A stretch of DNA of 63,315 nucleotides from an uncultured Pelagibacteraceae bacterium (GTDB taxonomy: Bacteria; Pseudomonadota; Alphaproteobacteria; Pelagibacterales; Pelagibacteraceae), in NCBI GenBank assembly GCA_902520685.1, contig CABYPE010000004.1, positions 1 to 63,315 of the forward strand, given 5' to 3'. Every line of letters begins with the position of its first letter. The stretch's first letter is position 1. Shown one piece after another: positions 45,750 through 54,289 of the stretch. The notes below the pieces were generated by a model. The model saw nothing but the letters and a program-made list of their open reading frames with translations. It was not told the DNA's origin and did no database searches. Made by a program: the position numbers and the translations under genes.

Positions 45750-46586
45750 TTAAATTTTTATTGGCGGATAGTCTAATATAATTTCGTTTGTCCAATCGTT
45801 AATATTTTTAATTCTGTTGTCTGCTGATGGATGAGTGCTCATAAATTCAGGTTGAGATTTCCCTTTATTAAATTCTTTCATTCGTTCCCAAATCTTCACA
45901 GTTTCCCTAATATCATAACCAGATAATGAAGAAAAAATCATACCCAAATAATCTGCTTCACTTTCTTGTTTTCTACTAAAAGGATTCATTATTCCTAATT
46001 GGGAAAGCAATCCTACTGTATCCATACCAGTGGTTCTATTAATATCAGATAAAATACCTCCACTTGCAATATCAATAATTTTTGTGCTAACATTTAATAA
46101 AGTACCTCTACTGGCCCTTTCTACAGAATGTTTTGCAACAGCATGAGCTACTTCATGACCCATAACAGCAGCTAAGCCATTGGTGTTTTTTGTTACATCA
46201 AGCATGCCTGTATATACGGCAATTTTACCACCTGGCATACACCAAGCATTCCTTACTTTTTTATTATCAATTAAAATATATTCCCAATCAAAATTGATAG
46301 TTGGGTCATCTAATTTCTCTTTATCAAAATATTTAGCAATAGAATTTTCCATTTTTTTTCCAATTTCTTTAATTTCATTCAATTTTTTTGAGTCATTGCT
46401 AAGCTTTTCTTTTTGTTTAACTTTTTCAAATATTGCTGCAGCCTGAGCATTTAATTTAGCCTCAGGGATGATTTTTAATTGACGTCTTTCAGTTATAGGA
46501 GCTGTAGAGCATGCGTTTAAGACATATCCACAACATCCACAACCAACATAAGTTAAAAATTTTCTTCTATCCATTTTCGATAACAT
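45750..46586 (-). CDS. M48-family metalloprotease with Tat-type lipoprotein signal
   Basis: 278 residues. The zinc-binding motif is HEVAH (MGHEVAHAVAKH), with the third ligand Glu in SEADYLGM and a late STHPSADNRI loop typical of the LoiP/BepA-like M48B/C group. The N-terminus reads MDRRKFLTYVGCGCCGYVLN then AC: a twin-arginine motif followed by a short hydrophobic stretch and lipobox LNAC. This predicts Tat export and lipid anchoring, and a complete tatABC set lies in this window. It probably works in envelope protein quality control. An alternative start is the Met four codons downstream. Confidence 0.88.
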   Translation of the reverse strand: MLSKMDRRKFLTYVGCGCCGYVLNACSTAPITERRQLKIIPEAKLNAQAAAIFEKVKQKEKLSNDSKKLNEIKEIGKKMENSIAKYFDKEKLDDPTINFDWEYILIDNKKVRNAWCMPGGKIAVYTGMLDVTKNTNGLAAVMGHEVAHAVAKHSVERASRGTLLNVSTKIIDIASGGILSDINRTTGMDTVGLLSQLGIMNPFSRKQESEADYLGMIFSSLSGYDIRETVKIWERMKEFNKGKSQPEFMSTHPSADNRIKNINDWTNEIILDYPPIKI

Positions 46587-46606
46587 TGATAATATAGTAA
46601 TTAAAC

Positions 46607-46684
46607 ATGAATCTAAATAATAAAATTTTAGGTGTTTTATTTATTATCGCTATATCATTTGTGGTATATTCAAGTTTTAATTAA
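46607..46684 (+). CDS. Short single-helix membrane peptide upstream of DUF502 (candidate)
   Basis: A 25-codon ORF too short for the track: MNLNNKILGVLFIIAISFVV then YSSFN. It is a single strongly hydrophobic helix with a polar N-terminus. Its stop TAA is immediately followed by the ATG of the DUF502 gene, the same zero-gap packing seen between real genes here, which argues for translation and coupling. No family recognised; it could simply be a leader ORF. Confidence 0.42.
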   Translation: MNLNNKILGVLFIIAISFVVYSSFN

Positions 46685-47314
46685 ATGGCAAAAAATCCAA
46701 AAAAAAAATCAATAGCTTTAATTCTTAGAAATTACTTTATTACAGGTGTTGTTGTATTAATCCCTATTGGATTTACACTTTATCTAAGCAAAGTTTTAAT
46801 TGGTATTTCATCAAAAATTTTACCTCAAAATATAAATCCAAATAGTTATCTACCAATTGCTATACCTGGAATAGAAATTATTATTTCTATCTTATTCATT
46901 ACATTTGTTGGTGGTTTATCGTTATCTTTTTTTGGTAAAAAAATTCTTAAACTTATTGATGATTTATTTAAAAGAATTCCATTATTAAGAACAATATATT
47001 CAGCAATTTCACAAATGACTGAAACTTTTTCAAAAAAAGATGGTGAAAAAAAAAGTGTTGTTCTTATTGAATATCCTAGAAAAGGCGTTTGGGCAGTTGG
47101 TTTTGCTACTAAAGAAAATACAACCGAAATGGCAACAAAAACTAACCAAAATCTTATTAACGTTTTTGTACCCACAACACCAAATCCCACAAGTGGTTTT
47201 CTGCTAATGTTTCCTAAGGATGAAGTTATTTATTTAAATATGACTTTTGAAGAGGCCTCGAAGTTTATAGTCTCTGCTGGAACATCATCTGGTACAGTTA
47301 AGCCAAATCATTAA
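46685..47314 (+). CDS. DUF502 family membrane protein
   Basis: 209 residues with two N-terminal hydrophobic segments (YFITGVVVLIPIGFTLYLSK and PIAIPGIEIIISILFITFVG). The conserved DUF502 core follows: RIPLLRTIYSAISQMTETF, VVLIEYPRKGVWAVGFATKE, FVPTTPNPTSGFLLMFPKDE and LNMTFEEASKFIVSAG. The molecular function of this widespread family is not established to my knowledge. Its end overlaps the convergent recG by 17 bases. Confidence 0.9.
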   Translation: MAKNPKKKSIALILRNYFITGVVVLIPIGFTLYLSKVLIGISSKILPQNINPNSYLPIAIPGIEIIISILFITFVGGLSLSFFGKKILKLIDDLFKRIPLLRTIYSAISQMTETFSKKDGEKKSVVLIEYPRKGVWAVGFATKENTTEMATKTNQNLINVFVPTTPNPTSGFLLMFPKDEVIYLNMTFEEASKFIVSAGTSSGTVKPNH

Positions 47315-49346
47315 TTACATCAGCTTGATCATAAAGTTTCATCAAGGTCTTATATTTACTTAAATTGATATTATTTTTTTCGATATACTTGATTTCTTTT
47401 TCTGCAAGTTTAAAAAGATCACTATTATGAATTGGATCTGCTAATCTAAAAATTTTTACACCACTTTGTTTAAATCCAAGTATATCTCCAAATCCTCTTA
47501 ATTTCATATCCTCTTCAGAGATTGTGAAACCATCATTTGAGCTTTTAAGTATATTAATTCTTTTTTTTGCATTTTCGGACAATGAAGATTTGAACATCAA
47601 AATACAAGTTGATTGTTTTTCTCCTCTTCCAACCCTTCCTCTAAGTTGATGAAGTTGAGATAAGCCAAATTTATTAGCATTTTCAATTACAATTACATTA
47701 GCATTGGGGAAATCTATTCCAACTTCTATGATAGTTGTTGAAACTAATATTTTGATTTTTTGACTTAAAAAATCTTTTAAAATTTTTTCTTTTTCTTCAA
47801 TAGCAGTTTTGCCATGAAGTAAGGCAACATTAATAGAAAATTTTTTCTTTAAAAACTCATATTTTTTAATTGCAGAGGAATGATCGATTTTTTTTGATTC
47901 ATCTATTAAGGGACATACCCAAAAAATTTGATTTCCATTTTGAATCTCTTTTTTAATAAATTGTATTACTTCATCAATCTTACTTTCAAGTTTGCTATAA
48001 GTCTTGACTTCTTTTCTCAATTTGGGTTTTTCTTTAATGATTGATAAATCCATATCACCATAGATTGTCATAGTTAAAGTTCTTGGTATAGGGGTTGCAG
48101 ACATTAATAAAATATCACAATTATCACCACCTTTATCAGATAGTTTTTTTCTTTGATTTACACCAAATTTGTGTTGTTCATCAATTATAATTAATCCAAG
48201 TTTATTAAATATAATTTTTTTTTGAAATATAGCGTGAGTTCCAAAAACTATATCTATTTTACTATCATTTAATTTTTTTATTATAACTTTTTTATCTTTA
48301 TATTCAGATTTACTAGAAAGAATTTCTAGGTTAATATTTTTATCAAATATTTTTTTTGCTAGATTAAAATGTTGTCTAGCTAAAATTTCTGTTGGTGCCA
48401 TTATTGCAACCTGGAATCCAGATTGTACTACATTAAAAGCAGCACATAAAGCTACTATTGTTTTTCCACTGCCAACATCACCTTGTAACAATCTAAACAT
48501 TTTTTGATTAGATTTAAGATCATGGTTTATTTCATTAAGTGTTTTTTTTTGGTCTGTAGTGAGTTGAAATATCAGCCTATCTAAAATTTCTTTTTGATAT
48601 TTTTCATCAAAAATTTTTTTTTGTTTTTTTATTTTTTTAATTTTTTTTCTTATTTGTGAATGAACTAGACATGTTGATAATATTTCATCATAGGCAAGTC
48701 TTTTATAAAAATTTGATTTATATTTTCCGATATTTTCTGGTTTATGAAGCTCTACAATTGATTTATTCCATGAAATAAAATCAAACTTCTTTAACACCTC
48801 ATTATTGTGCCATTCATTTAGAATAGGTAAATTTGTTAAAATTTGGTTAATAATTTTATTATATACTTTTTCTGAAATTCCCTCTGTTAAAGAATACTTA
48901 TTATGTTTTTCTTTTATTAAAGAAGCATCTTCTGATATGTATTTTGGATTTGTGATTTGATATTTATTTTTGAATTGTCCAACTTTACCGCTTATAGTAA
49001 CTTCTTTATTTAATGGTAATATTTTTTTAACATAACCTTCATAACTGTTAAAAAAAATACAATCCAACTCACCTGTATCATCTTTACAATATATTTTATT
49101 AGGTAAATTTCTTATTCTTGGGAAATTGTATTTATATGGTGTTACAGTAATAGTTTGTACTTCACCTATTTTTAGGTCTTTGATTTTAGTTGATTTACTT
49201 CTGTCAGTGTATGATTTTGGTAATCTCCATAATAGATCAAAAATATTGTTTATTTTTTTTTTCTTTAATAAATTATAAGTTTTTATCCCAACACCTTTTA
49301 ATTTTTTAAGATCTGATAAAAGATAATTATATGTATTATTGATCAT
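47298..49346 (-). CDS. recG: ATP-dependent DNA helicase RecG
   Basis: Branch-migration helicase for stalled forks and recombination intermediates, 682 residues. The N-terminal wedge/OB domain precedes helicase motifs I (QGDVGSGKTIVALCAA), Ia (MAPTEILARQHF), II (IIDEQHKFGVNQR), III (MSATPIPRTLTM), V (ILVSTTIIEVGIDFPNAN) and VI (QLRGRVGRGEKQS), then the TRG-type segment after it. It is lysine-rich with long A/T homopolymers. It is convergent with DUF502 and divergent from sdhE with 22 bases between starts. Confidence 0.96.
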   Translation of the reverse strand: MINNTYNYLLSDLKKLKGVGIKTYNLLKKKKINNIFDLLWRLPKSYTDRSKSTKIKDLKIGEVQTITVTPYKYNFPRIRNLPNKIYCKDDTGELDCIFFNSYEGYVKKILPLNKEVTISGKVGQFKNKYQITNPKYISEDASLIKEKHNKYSLTEGISEKVYNKIINQILTNLPILNEWHNNEVLKKFDFISWNKSIVELHKPENIGKYKSNFYKRLAYDEILSTCLVHSQIRKKIKKIKKQKKIFDEKYQKEILDRLIFQLTTDQKKTLNEINHDLKSNQKMFRLLQGDVGSGKTIVALCAAFNVVQSGFQVAIMAPTEILARQHFNLAKKIFDKNINLEILSSKSEYKDKKVIIKKLNDSKIDIVFGTHAIFQKKIIFNKLGLIIIDEQHKFGVNQRKKLSDKGGDNCDILLMSATPIPRTLTMTIYGDMDLSIIKEKPKLRKEVKTYSKLESKIDEVIQFIKKEIQNGNQIFWVCPLIDESKKIDHSSAIKKYEFLKKKFSINVALLHGKTAIEEKEKILKDFLSQKIKILVSTTIIEVGIDFPNANVIVIENANKFGLSQLHQLRGRVGRGEKQSTCILMFKSSLSENAKKRINILKSSNDGFTISEEDMKLRGFGDILGFKQSGVKIFRLADPIHNSDLFKLAEKEIKYIEKNNINLSKYKTLMKLYDQADVINDLA

Positions 49347-49368
49347 TTAGTATTATTATAAATTATTA

Positions 49369-49632
49369 ATGAATAACGATATAGAAAATTTAAAAAAAAG
49401 ATTAATTTATAGATCTCAGTATAGAGGTACTAAAGAAATGGATAAATTAATAGGAAGTTTTGTAAAATCTAATATTAATAATTTTAATTTAAAACAATTA
49501 CAAGACTTAGAAAGATTTTTATCAATTGATGATGATACTTTGTATAGGCTTTATAATAATCAATTAGAAAACTTAAAAGATATTAGTCAAGAATTCATTT
49601 TATTATATAAATCACATATCTATAAAAAATAA
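49369..49632 (+). CDS. sdhE: FAD assembly factor SdhE (DUF339)
   Basis: 87 residues, the usual size. The RGxxE flavinylation motif is seen in LIYRSQYRGTKEMDKLIGSF; the all-helical remainder (LKQLQDLERFLSIDDDTLYR) fits the family. It promotes covalent FAD attachment to succinate dehydrogenase. The recG-sdhE divergence is a usual alphaproteobacterial arrangement. Its stop codon abuts the 3' CCA of the convergent tRNA-Ser. Confidence 0.92.
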   Translation: MNNDIENLKKRLIYRSQYRGTKEMDKLIGSFVKSNINNFNLKQLQDLERFLSIDDDTLYRLYNNQLENLKDISQEFILLYKSHIYKK

Positions 49633-49722
49633 TGGCGGAGAGACTGGGATTCGAACCCAGGAAAGAGTTGCCCCTTTGCCGGTTTTCAAGACCGGTGCTT
49701 TCAACCGCTCAGCCATCTCTCC
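49633..49722 (-). tRNA. tRNA-Ser (anticodon TGA)
   Basis: 90-base class II tRNA on the minus strand: GGAGAGATGGCTGAGCGG..., anticodon loop CTTGAAA with TGA, a long variable arm (CAAAGGGGCAACTCTTT region), T-arm CTGGGTTCGAATCCCAG, acceptor closing TCTCTCC, discriminator G and encoded CCA. It is packed against the sdhE stop and is followed on its upstream side by a rfbF/rfbG-like gene pair. Confidence 0.96.
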
Positions 49723-49880
49723 GTGATCAAGGTTGTATAAGCATAATATTAAAATTCAACAAAAAAGAGAACTTATTATTTTTAAAAACTTTAATGCTAT
49801 TCACATTCTATTTGTTCTTTTTTAATTTATGAATAAGAATTTTATTTACTTATCTTTATTAAATTGTATTCATTTTTAAG

Positions 49881-50663
49881 ATGCATAGTCATAAACAAAT
49901 TCCCATAATAATCTTATCTGGTGGAAAAGGAGAGAGATTTATCGGTAAAACTAGTTTGCCAAAACAGCTATCAAGAGTTTCAAAACATCCTATAATTATT
50001 GAGGTAATGTTATATTATTTTAAAAAAGGTTTTAATTTTTTTATATTACCTCTTGGTTATAAAAAAAAATTTTTTATTAATTTTTTTAATAATAAGAATA
50101 ATGTAAAAAAATATAATCTAAACATAATTAAAAGTACTAAATTTAATTTAGTTAAAGATAAATTGAATATAATTTTATTTGATGCAGGCGTTAGTACAAA
50201 TAAATTAAAAAGAATTATTAAATCATTCAAATTTTTAGATGATAATAATAAGCTATTTGGAGTTTGTTATGGTGATATTTTTGCAAACATTGATTTTAAA
50301 AAACAATTATCATTGCTTAGAAATGAAAAAATTTTTGGAGTACTCACGTCATTTAAAGAAAGGTCGCCTTATGGACATTTAAAAATTGATAAAAAAAAGA
50401 GAATAACAAATTTTATTGAAAAACCAATTTTGAACAATCCTATTAATATTGGTTTTTACTTTTTTAAAAGAGCTTTATTTTATAAATCTAGTCTTAGTAA
50501 AAAAGGCGATTTAGAAACTGATTTTCTACCAAAATTAAGTAAAAATTTACAATTAGCTACTTACATGCATAAAAAATTTCATTTTACTGTTAATACTCAA
50601 AAAGATTTATTTGATATGAAAAAAATGTATAAAAAAAATAAAAATTTTTTTAAGAATCTATGA
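49881..50663 (+). CDS. Nucleotide-sugar pyrophosphorylase (RfbF-like nucleotidyltransferase)
   Basis: 260 residues of the NTP-transferase fold. The N-terminal signature IPIIILSGGKGERF is followed by KQLSRVSKHPIIIEVMLYYF, VCYGDIFANID, TNFIEKPILNNPINIGFYFF and GDLETDFLPKLSKN. The overall pattern is closest to glucose-1-phosphate cytidylyltransferases (RfbF), but the nucleotide cannot be proven by eye. It overlaps the next SDR gene by 4 bases. Base composition is markedly AT-rich (lysine AAA runs), suggesting an accessory or recently acquired glycan gene pair. Confidence 0.78.
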   Translation: MHSHKQIPIIILSGGKGERFIGKTSLPKQLSRVSKHPIIIEVMLYYFKKGFNFFILPLGYKKKFFINFFNNKNNVKKYNLNIIKSTKFNLVKDKLNIILFDAGVSTNKLKRIIKSFKFLDDNNKLFGVCYGDIFANIDFKKQLSLLRNEKIFGVLTSFKERSPYGHLKIDKKKRITNFIEKPILNNPINIGFYFFKRALFYKSSLSKKGDLETDFLPKLSKNLQLATYMHKKFHFTVNTQKDLFDMKKMYKKNKNFFKNL

Positions 50664-51628
50664 AAAATAAAAATATTCTTATTACTGGTGGATTTGGATT
50701 ATTAGGTAGTAATCTTTATAATTTTTTACATCAAAAAAAATATAATGTTTTTATACTTGATAAAAAAAAAAACTTTTTAAAAAAGAATTATCTCAAAATT
50801 AAAAAGGAGAGAGTTTTTCAAGGTGATTATCTAGATAAAAAATTGATAAAAAACATAATACTAAAAAAAAAAATTAATATTATTTTTCATACTGGTGCAG
50901 TAACACAAGTTTTAGATGCCTTAAAAGATCCTGAATATACTTATTATAATAATATTAATGGAACATTAAATTTTCTTAATATTATAAATAAGATTAATAA
51001 AAAAATTATTTTTATATATAGTTCATCAGATAAAGCTTATGGTGAAGTTGGCAAGAAAAGCTATAGAGAAGAAACCTGTCTTAATTCAACATTTCCTTAC
51101 GATGTATCAAAATCTTGTGCTGACTTAATTTGCCAATCCTATGCTAAAACATACAATTTAAAAATTGGAATATTACGTTGTGCAAATTTGTATGGACCTG
51201 GCGATCTTAACAGAAATAGACTTATAAATGGTTTTATAATTTCTGTTATTAAAAAAAAAATATTCAAAATTAGATCAAGTGGAAAACTTGTAAGAGATTA
51301 TTTATATATCGACGATGCTGTAAATGCGTATTATCTTACAATGAGATCTCTAATTAAAAGTAAAAAAAATCTTAGAATCTACAATGTAGGATCAAAATAC
51401 AATATGAATGTTTTTAAAATGATTAAGACGATTTCAAAAATAATTAATAAAGATAATATCAAAATAAAGATACTTAATTCGTCTAAAAATGAAATATTAA
51501 GTCAAAAACTTAATTATAAAAAAATTTGTAAAGAACTTAATTGGAAACAAACAGTCAATTTAGAAAATGGGTTAAAAAAAACTTTAAGTTGGTACAAATC
51601 TCATATAAATTTTTTTAAAGATTACTAA
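50660..51628 (+). CDS. NAD-dependent nucleotide-sugar epimerase/dehydratase (extended SDR)
   Basis: 322 residues. It has the Rossmann motif ILITGGFGLLGSNLYNFL, the active-site Ser segment IYSSSDKAYGEVG, catalytic YxxxK (PYDVSKSCADLICQSYAKTY) and RCANLYGPGDLNRNRLI. The SSDKAYG and PYDVSK layout resembles CDP-glucose 4,6-dehydratase (RfbG), matching an RfbF-like partner upstream. Together the pair would make a CDP-4-keto-6-deoxy sugar for surface glycan; this is inference. It is highly AT-rich. Confidence 0.78.
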   Translation: MKNKNILITGGFGLLGSNLYNFLHQKKYNVFILDKKKNFLKKNYLKIKKERVFQGDYLDKKLIKNIILKKKINIIFHTGAVTQVLDALKDPEYTYYNNINGTLNFLNIINKINKKIIFIYSSSDKAYGEVGKKSYREETCLNSTFPYDVSKSCADLICQSYAKTYNLKIGILRCANLYGPGDLNRNRLINGFIISVIKKKIFKIRSSGKLVRDYLYIDDAVNAYYLTMRSLIKSKKNLRIYNVGSKYNMNVFKMIKTISKIINKDNIKIKILNSSKNEILSQKLNYKKICKELNWKQTVNLENGLKKTLSWYKSHINFFKDY

Positions 51629-51683
51629 ATATTAATATTTAATTTTATGCTGTAATAAAATTATTTATTTATTTAACTCAATT

Positions 51684-52562
51684 ATGAAAAAAGAATTATC
51701 TCAGGGTCTTTTATTAACATCCTTAGGATCTTTTTGGTGGGGATTTATAGGTGTTATATATTTTAAATATATAGAGTTTGTTGGTTATATTGAGGTTGTT
51801 ATTCACCGATGTGTCTGGACTGCAGTATCATTAATTATTACTACCTTTTTTTTTTCTAAATGGAAAATATTCTTTTTTATAATTTCTAATAAAAAAAAAA
51901 TTTTAGGATTATTTTTGTCTGGTTTTTTAATATTTATAAATTGGGCAGTATGGATTTATGCAATTTCTACAAATAGAATAATAGATGCTAGTTTTGGATA
52001 TTTTATAATGCCAATTTTAAGTGTATTTCTTGGATATATTTTTTTTAAAGAAAAACTAAATCAAAAAAGAATATTTGCCATCTCACTTGTATTATTATCA
52101 ATTCTTTTATTATTAATTTTTAATTTAAAATCTTTGCCATGGGTCGGTATTATTGTTGGTGTGAGTTGGGCTTTTTACAATTTAATTAGAAAGAAAATTA
52201 ATGTTGATACTGATATTGGTCTTTTAATAGAAAGTTTATTCATATTACCTTTTGCATTAATTTCATTTTATTTTGTTTATAAAAATGGTCTTAATAATTT
52301 TTCATTTGACAACCCTGGATTATCTTTATTTCTATTATTAGCTGGTCCAATGACTGTAATACCATTATTTTTATATGTAAGAGGAGTTGAGTTAAGTGGT
52401 TTAGGTCCAGCAGGTATGATTTTTTATATTACACCAACATTACAATTTTTATTAGGTTACTTTTACTATGGAGAGTTATTTTCTATAATTAAATTAGGTA
52501 GTTTTATTTTGATTTGGATTGCAGTAATAATATATTTAAAAGATCTTTATGAAACTAATTAG
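51684..52562 (+). CDS. rarD: RarD-type EamA/DMT permease
   Basis: 292 residues, about ten hydrophobic segments. Characteristic RarD features are GLLLTSLGSFWWGFIGVIYF, VVIHRCVWTAVSLI, INWAVWIYAISTNRIIDASF then GYFIMPILSVFLGY, and AGPMTVIPLFLYVRGVELSG. It is a predicted metabolite exporter; chloramphenicol sensitivity gave the name, the natural substrate is unknown. It overlaps the following transglycosylase gene by 14 bases. Confidence 0.9.
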   Translation: MKKELSQGLLLTSLGSFWWGFIGVIYFKYIEFVGYIEVVIHRCVWTAVSLIITTFFFSKWKIFFFIISNKKKILGLFLSGFLIFINWAVWIYAISTNRIIDASFGYFIMPILSVFLGYIFFKEKLNQKRIFAISLVLLSILLLLIFNLKSLPWVGIIVGVSWAFYNLIRKKINVDTDIGLLIESLFILPFALISFYFVYKNGLNNFSFDNPGLSLFLLLAGPMTVIPLFLYVRGVELSGLGPAGMIFYITPTLQFLLGYFYYGELFSIIKLGSFILIWIAVIIYLKDLYETN

Positions 52563-53550
52563 ATTTTCAATAATTTTTTTAGTCCTAAGTTTAAAATTTG
52601 CTTATTCTTATGACGCTAAACATTTTGATGAGTGGAAACTTAACTTAAAAAAAAAAGCTTTGGATAGCAATATATCTGAAAAAACATTTGATTTAGTAAT
52701 GTTAAATGTAAAATACTTACCAAAAGTAATTGAGTATGATCGTTTTCAACCTGAATTTTATGAAGATACAAAAACATATATTAGCAAAAGAACATCAAAA
52801 AAAAAACAAACTAAAGGAATTGATTTTTATAAAAATAATAAAGATTTAATTGATTTAGTTGAATTAGAATTCGATATTGAAAAAGAACTTTTACTTGCTT
52901 TAATGGGGATAGAGACAAATTTTGGGTCATATGTTGGTAAAATGGATATTCTTTCCTCATTAGCAACTTTAAGTTATGATAAAAGAAGATCAGAATTTTT
53001 TACCAATGAATTAATTACATTATTAAAATTAATAGAAACAAAAAAAATTGATTATCAAACATTATATGGTTCGTGGGCAGGTGCTTTTGGTTTTTTTCAA
53101 TTTATGCCTAGTACAATTACGAATTACGCAATTGATCATAATAATGATAATAAGATTAATCTCAAAGATAATGAAGATGCATATCCATCTGCTGCAAATT
53201 ATTTAAAACGTATAGGTTGGAAAAAAAATTTACCTTGTTTTTATCAAATTGAACTTAGCAAAAAAGTTCCAAAAAAATATCTAAATATCTCAGCAAAGAA
53301 GATTAATAATAAAAAAAAATTAAGTTTTTTTAAGAAATATATAAAAAATCATTCAGAATTGGATTTTTTAGATGATAATTTAATTTCAGCTATAATAACT
53401 CCAGATAAAGATATAATTCCTAATGCAGAAACTCTAAATCCAGCTTATGTTGTTTTTAATAATTATGAAGTTATTCTAAAATGGAATCGATCTTTAAGAT
53501 TTGCTTTAGCAGTATGTACTTTAAAAAATAAATTTGAAAATGATATTTAA
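52549..53550 (+). CDS. mltB: Lytic murein transglycosylase (MltB family)
   Basis: 333 residues with a signal peptide (FSIIFLVLSLKFAYS then YDAK). The catalytic Glu is in LALMGIETNFGSYVGKMDIL; other family marks are SYDKRRSEFFTNELI, YGSWAGAFGFFQFMPSTITN and NDNKINLKDNEDAYPSAANY then LKRIGW. It cleaves glycan strands to anhydro-MurNAc products, feeding NagZ recycling. It heads an envelope cluster with the RlpA-like lipoprotein and dacC. Confidence 0.93.
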   Translation: MKLIRFSIIFLVLSLKFAYSYDAKHFDEWKLNLKKKALDSNISEKTFDLVMLNVKYLPKVIEYDRFQPEFYEDTKTYISKRTSKKKQTKGIDFYKNNKDLIDLVELEFDIEKELLLALMGIETNFGSYVGKMDILSSLATLSYDKRRSEFFTNELITLLKLIETKKIDYQTLYGSWAGAFGFFQFMPSTITNYAIDHNNDNKINLKDNEDAYPSAANYLKRIGWKKNLPCFYQIELSKKVPKKYLNISAKKINNKKKLSFFKKYIKNHSELDFLDDNLISAIITPDKDIIPNAETLNPAYVVFNNYEVILKWNRSLRFALAVCTLKNKFENDI

Positions 53551-54289
53551 AAATATAATACTTGTTATATCATTGATATTTCTTATTAGTTGTGATCAAT
53601 ATAATCTTACTACAGCTAAAATAGATTATAAATCAGAAAAGAAATATCGAAACTCTGGATTCGCATTAATTTATAACAATGATTTAAAATTTAAAAAATT
53701 AGATCAAAGATCATTACAAATATTTCACAAAACTCTCAAAGCTAGATCTCAAGTAAAAATTACAAATCCTTTAAATCAAAAATCTTTGATAGCAGAAATT
53801 AAATCGAATAGAGTAAAATTTTCAAATTTTTATAATTCAGTAGTTACAGATAGAATTGTTGAAGAACTTGATATTAATCCCTTAGAACCTTACATAGAAA
53901 TTATTTTAATTTCTAAAGAATCAACTTTTGTAGCCAATAAAGCAAAGACTTTTGATGAGGAAAAAAAAGTTGCACAAAAAGCACCTATAGATGGAATAAA
54001 AATAAGCAGTCTAAACGTTTCAAGTGAAGATGAAATTAAAAAAAAGTCAGAAAGGAGCTTTTCATATTCAATTAAAGTTGCTGATTTTTATTACAAAAAA
54101 AGCGCCGAATTGATGGTTGATCGTATTCAGACAGAAACTTTGATAAAAAATGTTAAACTAGTTAAGTTATCAAAAACAAATTACAGGGTATTATTAGGTC
54201 CTTTTAATGATATATATTCACTTAAAGAATCTTTTGAAAAAATGAACTCTCTAAACTTTGAAAATTTGGAAATATTTGAAAATGTTTAA
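53540..54289 (+). CDS. RlpA-like SPOR-domain lipoprotein with degenerate barrel
   Basis: The track starts at TTG (53534); the ATG two codons in gives a clean lipoprotein signal, MIFKNIILVISLIFLISCDQ, with lipobox LISC. The middle (KITNPLNQKSLIAEIKSNRV) corresponds to the RlpA double-psi barrel, but the catalytic NDRGPF-type segment is replaced by KSNRVKF, so lytic activity is doubtful. The C-terminus is a SPOR peptidoglycan-binding domain (YSIKVADFYYKKSAELM, YRVLLGPFNDIYSLKESFEK). It lies between mltB and dacC with an 11-base overlap on the left and 8 on the right, and probably acts at the septum. Confidence 0.8.
   Translation: MIFKNIILVISLIFLISCDQYNLTTAKIDYKSEKKYRNSGFALIYNNDLKFKKLDQRSLQIFHKTLKARSQVKITNPLNQKSLIAEIKSNRVKFSNFYNSVVTDRIVEELDINPLEPYIEIILISKESTFVANKAKTFDEEKKVAQKAPIDGIKISSLNVSSEDEIKKKSERSFSYSIKVADFYYKKSAELMVDRIQTETLIKNVKLVKLSKTNYRVLLGPFNDIYSLKESFEKMNSLNFENLEIFENV

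Noticed and set aside
49632-49832. 66-aa plus-strand ORF (MAERLGFEPRKELPLC...)
   Set aside because: It is antisense to tRNA-Ser; this N-terminus is a well-known spurious translation of tRNA-Ser genes.
49723-51683. Duplicated tRNA-Ser 3' end as proof of integration of the rfb-like pair
   Set aside because: No copy of the T-arm/acceptor sequence (GGTTCGAATCCC...CTCTCCGCCA) was found at the far end of the pair, and no integrase is present.
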